Below, one piece after another: positions 25,584 to 33,935 of a stretch of 64,000 bases of DNA. The position numbers and the translations under genes are program-made. The stretch is from Streptomyces sp. B1I3 (lineage in GTDB: Bacteria; Actinomycetota; Actinomycetes; Streptomycetales; Streptomycetaceae). The DNA lies in assembly GCF_030816615.1 (NCBI RefSeq), contig NZ_JAUSYD010000001.1:744001-808000 (forward strand). The letters run 5' to 3'. The first letter of the stretch is position 1. Each line of letters starts with the position of its first letter. Under the pieces are notes generated by a model. It was given only the letters and a program-made list of their open reading frames with translations. It was not told where the DNA came from and searched no databases.

Positions 25584-25978
25584 GGATTCTTCCTCCATAA
25601 GAGTTCACCACCGGATGGCGGTGGGGCGCACAGTACTGCCACAGGTTCCCGGCGTCCGCACCAGCCCCAGCCGAACCCGGCACCCCAACCGCGCCCAGAC
25701 CGGCGCCACTTACGACATGACGGGCGTAACGGACCGGTACCCGCGCCCGGCCCCCGGTGCTCGCCCTGCGAACCGGTCGGCGCGTATCCGCCACAAAGGG
25801 ACACGCCTCTCCGCCCCCGCATGCCCCGGAACTTCGCCCGAAGATGGCCTGAAGCCATCACCGTGCCGATGCGGCGAACGGATCGTCGGCGCGCCCTCGG
25901 CCACGGCGCCTTGGAAAGCGGCGCCCGAAGCACCGCGCCCTGGGGTGCCGTGCCTCTCCCCCTCGAAGCTCCGTGCCC
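25584..25978. other. Intergenic region without a supported gene
   Basis: This 395-base stretch must carry the promoter of the LAETG protein gene at its left end. An open frame on the plus strand spans it, but its product is Arg/Pro/Ser-rich, has no ribosome site and runs over the acetyltransferase gene antisense. I see no convincing repeat or RNA gene. Confidence 0.55.
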
Positions 25979-26467
25979 TCAGAGCGCCTTGTGCATGATG
26001 TGCAGGCCCACATAGCCCTCGGTCGGGTGGTTGAAGCCCTCGGGCAGGGTTCCGATGATCTCGAACCCGATGGAGCGGTAGAGCCGCACGGCACGGGTGT
26101 TGGTCTCGACCACCGCGTTGAACTGCATGGCGCGGTAGCCCGCCGTACGCGCCCAGTCGACGGTGTACTCGCACAGCGCGCGGCCCACGCCCCGACCGGA
26201 GTGGCGAGGGTCGACCATGTAGCTGGCGCTGGCGACGTGTGAGCCGTTGCCCATGTGGTTCCTGTTCATCTTCGCGGTGCCCAGGACCGTCCCCACGTCA
26301 TCGACCGCGACGACCGAACGGCTCGGCTCCGGCACCAGCCACCAGCCCTTGGCATCCTCCTCGCCCAGTTCCAGGGGGTAGGTGAACGTCTCGCCCGCCG
26401 TGACGATGTCGCGGAAGAACGGCCAGATGGCGGGCCAGTCCTCGGGGGTGGCTTTCCTGATCAGCAT
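25979..26467 (-). CDS. GNAT-family N-acetyltransferase
   Basis: A 162-residue single-domain acetyltransferase. The start MLIRKATPEDWPAIWPFF is typical; the acetyl-CoA motif is DPRHSGRGVGRALCEYTVDWA (R-x2-G-x-G/A core), and NTRAVRLYRSIGFEIIGTLP follows. Proteins of this shape resemble phosphinothricin or L-amino acid acetyltransferases, but the substrate cannot be read from sequence. ATG at 26467; no strong ribosome site. It lies 41 bases beyond the stop of the DUF6397 gene on the same strand. Confidence 0.8.
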   Translation of the reverse strand: MLIRKATPEDWPAIWPFFRDIVTAGETFTYPLELGEEDAKGWWLVPEPSRSVVAVDDVGTVLGTAKMNRNHMGNGSHVASASYMVDPRHSGRGVGRALCEYTVDWARTAGYRAMQFNAVVETNTRAVRLYRSIGFEIIGTLPEGFNHPTEGYVGLHIMHKAL

Positions 26468-26508
26468 GGCGGCAAAGATGCCCGCCCGGACCGGCCGCGT
26501 GCAAGGGG

Positions 26509-27588
26509 TTAACGATCTCCGCTCCGTGGCCTGCCGAGTCCGATCCGCGCAAGCAGCCGCCGTCCGGGGCGGGGCGGGATACCGGCACCGGGCGCGGCGA
26601 CGGCCCCGGAGCAGTCGTCCTCCTGGTCCGACGTCCCGGGGGCAACGGGTGCCGGCCTGTGCCCGGTGCCGCCGCCGGGCCGCGGGGCGGGGCGGGCCTC
26701 ACGCGCCAGGTCCAGCTCCATCGCCAGGCTGACCCGCCGCCAGAGGATCTCGTCCGGATCGTCCGCCAGCATCAGCTGCCCCATCGCCTCTCGTCCCGAC
26801 ACGGACGCCGGTCGTCCGGCGACGAGCTCCGGCTGCATACGGGCGAGGTAAGCCCGTTCGTAGGGGTCGTCCACCACTTCCGCGAGCTGCACCGGATCCA
26901 GCGCCGACGCCTGCAGTGCCGCACGGATCCACGGGTCCCGGGTGCGGCTCATCAGACGGTCGACCCTTCGCGCACGCCAGTTGCGCGCGCGCCAGTCGGT
27001 GCCGGCCTCCAGCATGGTCCGCATCCCGACCGGGCTCTTCCCGGCGAGCAGCTCCGGCTCCTTCGCGGCGAAGGCGAGGAGCTCGTCCACGAGGTAGAGC
27101 CAGACCACCGCGCGGTACCGGTTCAGGTAGAAGGCGACCGGAGAGACGCATCCGATCCTGGCGAGACCGGTGAAACGGACCGGACTGACGCCGAGCAGTG
27201 CGGCCCCCTCCGCCGTCCCCGCGGTACGCACCCGCTCGCGCAGCGCCTCGGGAAACCCCTGCTCGCTACGGATGCGGTCGATCTCCTCGCCGGACACCCG
27301 CGGCCTTCCACCGTCCGGTGCGGGCTCGGCTCGCACCAGGCCCAGATGGAGTGCGAGGTCGAACTCACCGCGCTTCAAGGCCAGTTCTTGAGCGGCGCGT
27401 GCCACGGACAGTGACGTCCGGGCGGCCGCGGTGTCGGACGCAGGCCGGTCCCGAGCCCATCCGTCCTCTGCCGCAGCCCCACCTCCGGCAGTCCCCGCCC
27501 CTCGGGGCGACCTCGCGCCTGCCCCTTCTCCCGCTCGCGTCCGGCATCGTTCGGCCGCTCGCGTGCGCGTGGCTTCCCTGATGGTCAT
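26509..27588 (-). CDS. DUF6397 family protein
   Basis: A 359-residue Streptomyces-type protein of unknown function. After a low-complexity Arg/Ala N-terminus, the conserved core begins at about residue 60 (ARAAQELALKRGEFDLALHLGLV, then SGEEIDRIRSEQGFPEALRERV) and contains PVAFYLNRYRAVVWLYLVDEL. The first part resembles a helix-turn-helix of the excisionase kind, followed by a helical domain. The C-terminal 70 residues are Pro/Gly-rich and probably disordered. GGGGGAGG lies 7 bases before ATG 27588. A regulatory role is possible but unproven. Confidence 0.75.
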   Translation of the reverse strand: MTIREATRTRAAERCRTRAGEGAGARSPRGAGTAGGGAAAEDGWARDRPASDTAAARTSLSVARAAQELALKRGEFDLALHLGLVRAEPAPDGGRPRVSGEEIDRIRSEQGFPEALRERVRTAGTAEGAALLGVSPVRFTGLARIGCVSPVAFYLNRYRAVVWLYLVDELLAFAAKEPELLAGKSPVGMRTMLEAGTDWRARNWRARRVDRLMSRTRDPWIRAALQASALDPVQLAEVVDDPYERAYLARMQPELVAGRPASVSGREAMGQLMLADDPDEILWRRVSLAMELDLAREARPAPRPGGGTGHRPAPVAPGTSDQEDDCSGAVAAPGAGIPPRPGRRLLARIGLGRPRSGDR

Positions 27589-27707
27589 GTGACGTCCTCC
27601 CCCACGATCTCGAATACTCTCCGTGATCACGGTAGCGCTGGGAGGCGACTCGTCGTGCGGCCTGTGGACAACTTCCGAAGCGTGCGCGAATGCCCAGGTC
27701 GAAGCGG

Positions 27708-28118
27708 TCAGAGCTGGTCGTTGCCCTCGGCTCCCTGCCGTACGCCCACACCGAGGTGTTCTCCCACCCGGTTGACCATCAGCGTCATCTCGTACGCGAC
27801 CTGGCCGACGTCGGCCTCGGCGGCACTGAGCACGCACAGGCAACTGCCGTCCCCCGCCGCTGTCACGAAGAGCAGGGCCTCGTCGAACTCGACCATGGTC
27901 TGGCGCGCTCTTCCCGCTCCGAAGTGCCGCCCCGACCCCCTGGCCAGGCTCTGCAGTCCCGACGAGACCGCCGCCAGATGCTCCGCGTCCTCCCGGGCCA
28001 GACTCGTGCTGGCTCCCGTCACCAGTCCGTCGTTCGAGAGTACGAGCGCGTGCTGTATGTGCTCCACCCGGCCGGTGAGTTCGTCAAGGAGCCAGTCAAG
28101 TCTCCGGTCCATCGCCAT
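27708..28118 (-). CDS. Roadblock/LC7-domain protein (CvnB-like)
   Basis: A 136-residue Roadblock/LC7 protein. MDRRLDWLLDELTGRVEHIQHALVLSNDGL is the family start, and GLQSLARGSGRHFGAG and EMTLMVNRVGEHLGVGVR match the second protein (CvnB) of Streptomyces conservons. In a conservon it partners a histidine-kinase-like protein (CvnA) and a small GTPase (CvnD). Here the other members are missing; only a broken CvnD-like gene lies about 600 bases upstream, with a plus-strand gene between. GGAGG stands 8 bases before ATG 28118. Confidence 0.85.
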   Translation of the reverse strand: MAMDRRLDWLLDELTGRVEHIQHALVLSNDGLVTGASTSLAREDAEHLAAVSSGLQSLARGSGRHFGAGRARQTMVEFDEALLFVTAAGDGSCLCVLSAAEADVGQVAYEMTLMVNRVGEHLGVGVRQGAEGNDQL

Positions 28119-28247
28119 GTACTCGTCCTCCCCGTTCGTGTTCCCGCCTCGCGCAAGCCTTGCGTACGGCCTCCTTGCGGGCAAGCGCCTCCCTGTTCAC
28201 GGGGCGTCGCTTCACGCCATGACCACCAGGCGTCCGAGGATGGGGTC

Positions 28248-28668
28248 ATGGCACACCACATGACAGAGAACGAATGGCGGGCGTTCCTCTCCGAGGGCAC
28301 CCGTACCGGCAAGGTCGCGACCGTCCGGGCGGACGGCAGCCCTCACATCGCTCCCGTCTGGTTCCTGCTGGACGGCGACGATCTGGTCTTCAACACCGGT
28401 CGGGACACCGTGAAGGGCCGTAACCTGGCGCGCGAGGGCCGGGTGTCGGTCTGTGTCGACGACGACCGGCCTCCGTTCGCGTTCGCCGTGGTCCAGGGAC
28501 GTGCGGCGTTGAGCGAGGACCTGGCGGAGGTCCGGGACTGGGCGACGCGGATCGCGGCCCGGTCCGGAGGCGGCCGAGGAGTTCGGCGCACGCAACGGTG
28601 TACCCGGCGAACTCCTCGTACGTGTAAGCATGGAGAAGGTGCTCGCGATGGCCGGGCTGGCCGACTGA
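28248..28668 (+). pseudogene. Frameshifted pyridoxamine 5'-phosphate oxidase (PPOX/F420-like) gene
   Basis: ATG 28248 opens a normal PPOX-class protein: NEWRAFLSEGTRTGKVATVRADG, SPHIAPVWFLLDGDDLVFNT, GRNLAREGRVSVCVDDDRPPF. After IAAR at about 28563 the frame is wrong. Another frame resumes at once with EAAEEFGARNGVPGELLVRV and KVLAMAGLAD, ending with TGA at 28666-28668, the usual C-terminus. From start to stop is 421 bases, one more than a multiple of three; alignment to related proteins suggests loss of a few codons including part of a YMG-type segment. Enzymes of this split-barrel fold use FMN or F420. As written the product would have an unrelated C-terminus. Confidence 0.75.
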
Positions 28669-28700
28669 CACGTCCCCGGCGTCGCACCGGCCCCACCGTT

Positions 28701-29167
28701 TCACCGAGGTCCGGGCTGTCCCACGGAGTCCAGGAGCCGGGCGGTGTGCATCCGCCCGGCGTACTCGACCGTACGGATCAGGACTTCTTTCCCGGAAGCC
28801 CGGTCGCGCGCGTCGCACAGGACGACCGGTGTCCCCGGGTCGAGGTCGAGTGCCCTCGACACGTCGTCCTCGCCGTAGGCCCGGGCTCCCGCGAAGCAGT
28901 TGACGGCGACGACGAACGGATGCGGCGGTGCTCGAAGTGGTCGACGGCCGGGAAGCAGCCCTCCAGCCGGCGGGTATCGGTCAGTACCACCGCGCCGAGC
29001 GCGCCCTGGGACAGTTCGTCCCACAGGAACCAGAAGCGGTCCTGGCCCGGCGTGCCGAACAGGTAGAGCGCAAGGCCGGAGCGGATCGTGATACGCCCGA
29101 GGTCGGCCACGGCCGCGTCCGGCAACGCCCGTACCGTTCTGACGGATGCACCGCTTTGTGCCGTCAC
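28701..29167 (-). pseudogene. Broken CvnD-like small GTPase gene (conservon remnant)
   Basis: Two frames join to give most of a CvnD-type GTP-binding protein. From about 29110 leftwards: GRITIRSGLALYLFGTPGQD, then RFWFLWDELSQGALGAVVLT and PAVDHFEHRRI. One base is missing at about 28918-28920, and the next frame continues PFVVAVNCFAGARAYGEDDV, then SRALDLDPGTPVVLCDARDR and EYAGRMHTARLLDSVG, ending at 28701. The first 60 or so residues, with the GxxxxGKT nucleotide loop, are absent; the upstream DNA is occupied by a divergent methyltransferase gene. Truncation plus frameshift make this a pseudogene rather than a sequencing error. Confidence 0.8.
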
Positions 29168-29198
29168 GCTCGGGGGCCGACTGCGCGATCATGTCCGC

Positions 29199-29798
29199 AT
29201 GGCCGATGACCACACACACGTCCAGGACTTCTTCTCCGCCCGGGCGGCGGACTGGGACAGCCGCTTCCCCGACGACGGGCCCTCGTACGCCGCGGCGGTG
29301 GCCGAGCTGGGTCTGCGCCCGGGCGACACCGTGCTCGACGCCGGCTGCGGTACCGGCCGTGCGCTGCCGGCCCTGCGCGCTGCGGTCGGTCCCGGCGGCA
29401 CGGTGCTCGGAGCCGACCTGACACCGGCCATGCTGGAATCGGCGGTGCGGGCGGGTCGCGGCACGTGCGGCACCCTGCTGCTGGCCGACGTGGCACGGCC
29501 GCCGTTGCGCACCGGGGCGCTGGACGCCGTGTTCGCCGCCGGGCTGATCTCTCACCTCGCCCGGCCCGAGCAGGATCTTCGCGCGTTGGCGCGGGCTGTG
29601 CGCCCGGGCGGCCTGCTGGCGCTGTTCCACCCGATCGGCCGGGCAGCGCTGGCCGCGCGCCACGGTCGCCGGCTCTCGGACGACGATCTGCGGGCCGAAG
29701 CCCGGCTGGTACCCCTGCTGCTCAGTTCGGGGTGGCGGCCGGCCTCGTACACCGACGAGGACGACCGCTTCCTCGCGCTCGCGGTACGTACGGGCTGA
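29199..29798 (+). CDS. Class I SAM-dependent methyltransferase
   Basis: A 199-residue Rossmann methyltransferase of the UbiE/type 11 kind. Motif I is VLDAGCGTGRALPAL, motif II GADLTPAMLESAV, and the motif near LRALARAVRPGGLLALFHPIG matches the post-III region. DGPSYAAAVAELGL precedes. The substrate is unknown. ATG 29199 was chosen for family fit (MADDHTHVQDFFSARAADWD); no strong ribosome site precedes it. The start abuts the truncated CvnD-like gene, so its promoter sits in or next to that remnant. Confidence 0.82.
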   Translation: MADDHTHVQDFFSARAADWDSRFPDDGPSYAAAVAELGLRPGDTVLDAGCGTGRALPALRAAVGPGGTVLGADLTPAMLESAVRAGRGTCGTLLLADVARPPLRTGALDAVFAAGLISHLARPEQDLRALARAVRPGGLLALFHPIGRAALAARHGRRLSDDDLRAEARLVPLLLSSGWRPASYTDEDDRFLALAVRTG

Positions 29799-29829
29799 GC
29801 GGCCTGCGCCGCACGACGCCGCCCCGGGA

Positions 29830-30735
29830 TCACTCGGCCTCGGTCGCCGGGGGCAGGCTGTGCGCGACCGGGCAGCCCCGGACCCCCGGGGTGGGGAACG
29901 TACCTAGCCGGGCGACCTCGTACCCGTTCGGATAGCCCTTGATCTCGGGATTCTGGCGGGCGTAGTGCGCGGTGGTACGCGGCGGCATGAGCCGTACGGC
30001 GCGAGCCCTCAGCCGGAGCGCTCCGCGGGTCAGCCCCCTTGCGGCGGGGCCCGGACGCCGGTAGCGGAGCGCCCGCAGCAGTGAGTCGTCGAGCAGCGCG
30101 AGGCCGGCACAGCGGACGACGGGTGCCAGCGGGCCCGGGTACCAGGAGCCCATCAGGGCCAGGGTGGCGTCGGAGACCGCTCGGGCGCCCTCGTCCCAGC
30201 CGAAGTGCTCGTCCTCGTAGCTGTCGAGCGTGCGCTCGAAGTCCTCGTAGGTCCGGGGCACGTCCTTGATGCCCATGTGCGCCCCGAGGGTGCGGTAGTA
30301 GGCGGCGAACGCGCGCACCTCGTGTCCGGACAGCTTGCGCCACCCGTACGCGTCGAGCCAGCGCTTGGGGGTGACGACGAAGGTGCACAGGACGTACCGC
30401 ATGTCGTCGTTGCTGATGTCGTAACTGCGGTGCATGCGGTTGATGCGCCGGACCGCCGTGCGTCCCGCCTCGCTCTCGAAACCGTGCTCCAGCACGGTGT
30501 CGAGGAGAAGTGCGGTGTCGTCGTACCGCTTCTGTGAGCGTTCCGTCAGCTCGCCGGTCCGGGCGAGCAGCCGGCCGATGGCGGGGACGGCATAGGTGCG
30601 GTAGAGGGCGAGCTCGAGAGCCCGGGTGACGTCCCAGGGGAATTCGTACGTGACGGTGAGCCGGTAGATCTCCAGGAAGTCCCGCTCGGGGTCCAGGCGC
30701 AGGATCTCCCTGAGCCGTTCGTACCGCTTCACCAT
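29830..30735 (-). CDS. Oxygenase MpaB family protein (DUF2236)
   Basis: A 301-residue all-helical protein. RINRMHRSYDISNDDMRYVLCTFVVTPKRW carries the conserved R-x2-H...D-Y/M-x2 pattern of DUF2236, the fold of the latex-clearing rubber oxygenase Lcp and fungal MpaB, which bind haem b. The C-terminus is Arg-rich (ARGLTRGALRLRARAVRLMP). Function here is unknown; family members are thought to be haem oxygenases or peroxygenases. ATG 30735 has GAGGGGG 6 bases upstream. It converges with the methyltransferase gene (31-base gap). Confidence 0.8.
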   Translation of the reverse strand: MVKRYERLREILRLDPERDFLEIYRLTVTYEFPWDVTRALELALYRTYAVPAIGRLLARTGELTERSQKRYDDTALLLDTVLEHGFESEAGRTAVRRINRMHRSYDISNDDMRYVLCTFVVTPKRWLDAYGWRKLSGHEVRAFAAYYRTLGAHMGIKDVPRTYEDFERTLDSYEDEHFGWDEGARAVSDATLALMGSWYPGPLAPVVRCAGLALLDDSLLRALRYRRPGPAARGLTRGALRLRARAVRLMPPRTTAHYARQNPEIKGYPNGYEVARLGTFPTPGVRGCPVAHSLPPATEAE

Positions 30736-30939
30736 GCTGTTCCCCCTCGTGAGCCGGAGGGACGAGCCTACGGGTGGCGGGGTGCCCGGCACCACGGCGC
30801 GAGGGCGCTCCGGCGTGCCGCGACGGCCGGGGGGACTTCCGTCACGTGGCCGTCTTCGCTTGTCAGGGCCTCGACGGAGAGGTTACCGAGTAGTTAAGGT
30901 GCGCCGACGGCCCTGGCGACGAGAGTGGAGGAGGGTGCT

Positions 30940-31815
30940 GTGACCGGGACGGACGACACGGGCGCCGACGACGACGCACTGTTTGTGCTGACCGCGGTGC
31001 TGCTGACCCCCGCGCAGTTCCCGAGCGTGCTCGGCGACGACTACGTCGCCGCGTGCGCCGTGCTCGGCCTCGAGCCGTACGCCGATGGGTACGGCCTGGT
31101 GCTCGGCCAGGACGGCGGCGGCGCCCGCTGGACCGTGGTCGTGGACGATGTCTCGTCGGTGGCCGTCGCCATCGCCTCCTGGGACTGCGGCATGGAGTAC
31201 GACCTCTCCCCCGACGACCGCTCGGTGGTGTGCGCGCTCCCGGGCTGGCCACTCGCGCTGGCGGTCGCCGCGCCCGGCGTTCCCGCGCCCCACGACCCGT
31301 TGCCGGACCCGGCCGCGGAGGGGCCGGACCCGGCGCCGCTGACACCGCCGGACACCGGCGCCTGGGGCCCGGCCCAGCGGCGCATGGGCGCGGACGAGGT
31401 CGCCGTGCAGTGGGCCGCCTGGCGGGAGCAGATCGACGACGAGAGCGCGTTCGGCCTGCCCGGCGGGAACGAGGCGGCGGAGAGCGGGACGAACGAGGGG
31501 ACCGGGGACCCGGGGCGCACCGACGGCGAGGAGGCGCCTTCCGGGCAGCACCCCGGGGTGCGCAGGGCGCTCGACGAGGCCCGCGCGTATGTTGCCGCTC
31601 CGCCTCCTCCCGGGCGGATCCGCTCGGCGTTCGCGCCTGGCGGAGCGCGCACGCTGCGCGCCGACGGCCCCGGCTGGTCCCTCGTCGCCCGGACCGACGA
31701 CATCGCGTTCGTCCTGCTGGACGAGGAACCGGGGGAGGTCCTGCCGATCGGCCGGGGACCCGAACTACCCGGCCTGCTCAGCTCTCTCGACGCACTGGCC
31801 GTCCGGCCCTCCTGA
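30940..31815 (+). CDS. Hypothetical acidic protein
   Basis: A 291-residue, acidic (Asp/Glu/Gly/Pro-rich) protein I do not recognise. Two ordered parts are likely: an N-terminal domain (about 10-105; LFVLTAVLLTPAQFPSVLGDDYV, RWTVVVDDVSSVAVAIASWDCG) and a C-terminal domain (about 215-290; GWSLVARTDDIAFVLLDEEPGEVLPIGRG), joined by a disordered linker. No signal peptide or membrane segment. The two domains resemble each other in hydrophobic pattern and may be a duplication. GTG 30940 has GGAGGAGG 5 bases upstream. Confidence 0.6.
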   Translation: MTGTDDTGADDDALFVLTAVLLTPAQFPSVLGDDYVAACAVLGLEPYADGYGLVLGQDGGGARWTVVVDDVSSVAVAIASWDCGMEYDLSPDDRSVVCALPGWPLALAVAAPGVPAPHDPLPDPAAEGPDPAPLTPPDTGAWGPAQRRMGADEVAVQWAAWREQIDDESAFGLPGGNEAAESGTNEGTGDPGRTDGEEAPSGQHPGVRRALDEARAYVAAPPPPGRIRSAFAPGGARTLRADGPGWSLVARTDDIAFVLLDEEPGEVLPIGRGPELPGLLSSLDALAVRPS

Positions 31816-31975
31816 GGGTCCGCGGGGGCACGTCCGGCCCGTCGGGCAGGTCCTGGAGCCCGATGATCTGGATCAACGACCTCCTGAAGGCACCTGGTGG
31901 TGACTGAGCGTCCCGGTTGGCCGGGTCGAACACGGCAGTTGGCCACCGGATGGTCGCCCCGGGTGCGGCTCCGGC

Positions 31976-32926
31976 CTACCGAAAGCCGAGGTGCGGATCG
32001 GTGCCGGCCAGCTCACCGCTGGCGGCCCAAAGGCGAGCGGCGACGGCCGGGTCGGCCATGTGAGAGGGGACGGGCTCACGCCGTGGTGTGCCACGCAGGC
32101 CGAAGGCCCTCGGCCCCCACAGCTGCCCTCCCTGCACCTCCGAGTCGAGGACGGCACGGACGACGGGCCATGCTCCGGCGTCCTTGCCCTGCACCAGGAG
32201 CCCGGCGGGCAAGGCTCGCAGCCGCTCACCGGGGGTTGTCACGTGTACCGGCGGGCGGGACGGGGTGAGGGAGTCCAGTGCGCCGCCGGGGTGGGCCACC
32301 ACGCTGAGCACCGTGCTGCCGACGGCACGCAGGCGGCGATCGAGTTCGAAGCCGAAGCACGTCTGCGCCAGCTTCGATCGTCCGTAGGTGCGCTTGGGCC
32401 GATAGTCCTGGGTCGACTGCAGATCGCCCAGGTCCAGTCGCTCGGACCGCGCCGCGAAGCTTCCCACCGTCACGATGCGGCCCGCCGACGCCGCGGACAG
32501 CAGGGGGGCCAGCCACTGGGTGAGCACGAAGTGGCCGAGGTGGTTGGTGCCGAACATCAGCTCGTGGCCGTCCTCGGTCTCTCGACGCGGCAGGTCGTCG
32601 AGCGCGACCCCCGCGTTGTGGACCACCGCGTCGAGATGATCGAGGTCCAGCCTGTCCACGGCGGTCTTCAGCGACGACAGGTCGGCGAGGTCCAGTTGCA
32701 GGTGCCGCACATGCGCGCCGGAGACGCGCGAGCGGATCGAGGCCATGGCGGCGTCGGCCTTCGCGGCGTCCCGGCTGCCGAGTACGACGACGGCGCCGGT
32801 GGCGGCGAGCTGCTCCGCGGCGAAGTAACCGACCCCGGCGTTACCCCCAGTGACCAGGAAGTTCCTGCCCTCGGCAGACGGCAGCCGGTGAACGTCCCAC
32901 GGTCGACTCTGGGATGCGGAAGACAC
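31976..32926 (-). CDS. Short-chain dehydrogenase/reductase (retinol dehydrogenase-like)
   Basis: A 316-residue SDR. The cofactor motif is VTGGNAGVG (T-G-x3-G-x-G), the structural motif VVHNAGVA, and the catalytic pair YGRSK. SRDAAKADAAMASIRSRV suggests NADP(H) preference through the Arg after the second strand. The long C-terminal part after SVVAHPGG is typical of the group resembling WWOX and retinol dehydrogenases. Substrate unknown. GTG 32926 has GGAG 8 bases upstream. Confidence 0.82.
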   Translation of the reverse strand: MSSASQSRPWDVHRLPSAEGRNFLVTGGNAGVGYFAAEQLAATGAVVVLGSRDAAKADAAMASIRSRVSGAHVRHLQLDLADLSSLKTAVDRLDLDHLDAVVHNAGVALDDLPRRETEDGHELMFGTNHLGHFVLTQWLAPLLSAASAGRIVTVGSFAARSERLDLGDLQSTQDYRPKRTYGRSKLAQTCFGFELDRRLRAVGSTVLSVVAHPGGALDSLTPSRPPVHVTTPGERLRALPAGLLVQGKDAGAWPVVRAVLDSEVQGGQLWGPRAFGLRGTPRREPVPSHMADPAVAARLWAASGELAGTDPHLGFR

Positions 32927-33129
32927 GATGACAGCTCCTGGCGCTCGGGGGCAGCGTGCTCATGGGGAGCACCGACCGGCCCAAGGTCGCAACCTCCACC
33001 GACATACCGCCGACAGATCACGGACACTGCCGACAGACTTCCGACACCCCGCCGGAGAAGGCAGAGAGCAGGAAGGCCGGTCGACGCGGGCGCTCGGTCA
33101 CACTGCTTGAGTACAACCGCGCACAGACC

Positions 33130-33657
33130 CTAGACCCGCTCCAGCCTCCGGTGGGGTCTGTCGGGCAGCTCCGCCTCGACCGGGTCGCCGGGCCCGACGA
33201 CTCCGCCGGCCTTGACGACGCCCATGATCCCGGCCTTGCGGACGACCGCGCCGTCCTCGGAGCGGCCGACGACCTGCTTGAGCAGTCCGTTCCGGAAGTT
33301 GTCGATCTGCAGGCACGGATTGCGCAGACCGGTCACCTCGACGACGGCGTCGTCGCCGAGGTGCAGCAGCGTGCCGGCGGGAAGGGCGAGGAGGTCGATG
33401 CCGCTGGTGGTGACGTTCTCACCGAGATCGCCCGGCGCGACCTCGAACCCCGCGTCCCGCAGCTCGGAGAAGAGCTCATGCTGGATGAGGTGGACCTGGC
33501 GCAGGTTGGGCTGCGTCGGATCCTGGGCGACGCGCGAGCGGTGTCTGACCGTGACGCCGGCGTGGACGTCACCCTCCACACCGAGCCCGCTCAGGAGAGT
33601 GATGCTGTCCCTGTTCGGTTTGGTGAAGGAGTACGCGCCGTTGCTGCTCACTGCCAC
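33130..33657 (-). CDS. MOSC-domain sulfurase/oxidoreductase-like protein
   Basis: A 175-residue single MOSC domain, related to the molybdenum cofactor sulfurase C-terminal domain. VSSNGAYSFTKP, GLGVEGDVHAGVTVRHRSR, QVHLIQHELF, PGDLGENVTTSGIDL and GLRNPCLQIDNF are signatures; the conserved cysteine is in NPC. Such proteins handle sulfur for molybdoenzymes or reduce N-hydroxylated compounds. GTG 33657 is the first conventional start, but no ribosome site is before it. A CTG at 33672 has GGAG 8 bases upstream, overlaps the TGA of the upstream gene, and would add the residues NSTV before VAVSS that homologues usually have; it may be the true start. Confidence 0.82.
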   Translation of the reverse strand: MAVSSNGAYSFTKPNRDSITLLSGLGVEGDVHAGVTVRHRSRVAQDPTQPNLRQVHLIQHELFSELRDAGFEVAPGDLGENVTTSGIDLLALPAGTLLHLGDDAVVEVTGLRNPCLQIDNFRNGLLKQVVGRSEDGAVVRKAGIMGVVKAGGVVGPGDPVEAELPDRPHRRLERV

Positions 33658-33668
33658 GACTGTGCTGT

Positions 33669-33851
33669 TCAGCGCCCTATCTCCTTCCGGGTGATCCTGC
33701 GCAGCCTGCGCCGCTGGGAGGGATCGAGCATCAGATAGCCCAGCGTGGGCACTCCGACGAGAACCAGCAGCGACCACCAGAATCCGATGAACGGAATGAG
33801 GACGACTGCCGCGACAACTCCCCCGATGGCGACCTTTGCACCGTTCGACAT
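33669..33851 (-). CDS. Small membrane protein
   Basis: A 60-residue protein with two closely spaced hydrophobic segments (AIGGVVAAVVLIPFIGFWWSLLVLVGVPTLGYLML split at about residue 24) and a highly basic C-terminus (QRRRLRRITRKEIGR), so probably an inner-membrane hairpin with a cytosolic tail. Function unknown. AAGGAGG stands before ATG 33851. It overlaps or abuts the MOSC gene and is probably co-expressed with it. Confidence 0.7.
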   Translation of the reverse strand: MSNGAKVAIGGVVAAVVLIPFIGFWWSLLVLVGVPTLGYLMLDPSQRRRLRRITRKEIGR

Positions 33852-33935
33852 GATCCGTGCCTCCTTCGCGGCCCGAGCCGCTTCTGTGGGAAGAACGCCT
33901 GTGCCCGCCCATCGGTTCCAGGGAGGCGGCCGGGA

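Noticed and set aside
25576..25998. A plus-strand 140-codon frame in the gap before the acetyltransferase gene
   Set aside because: Arg/Pro/Ser-rich, no ribosome site, overlaps the acetyltransferase gene on the other strand.
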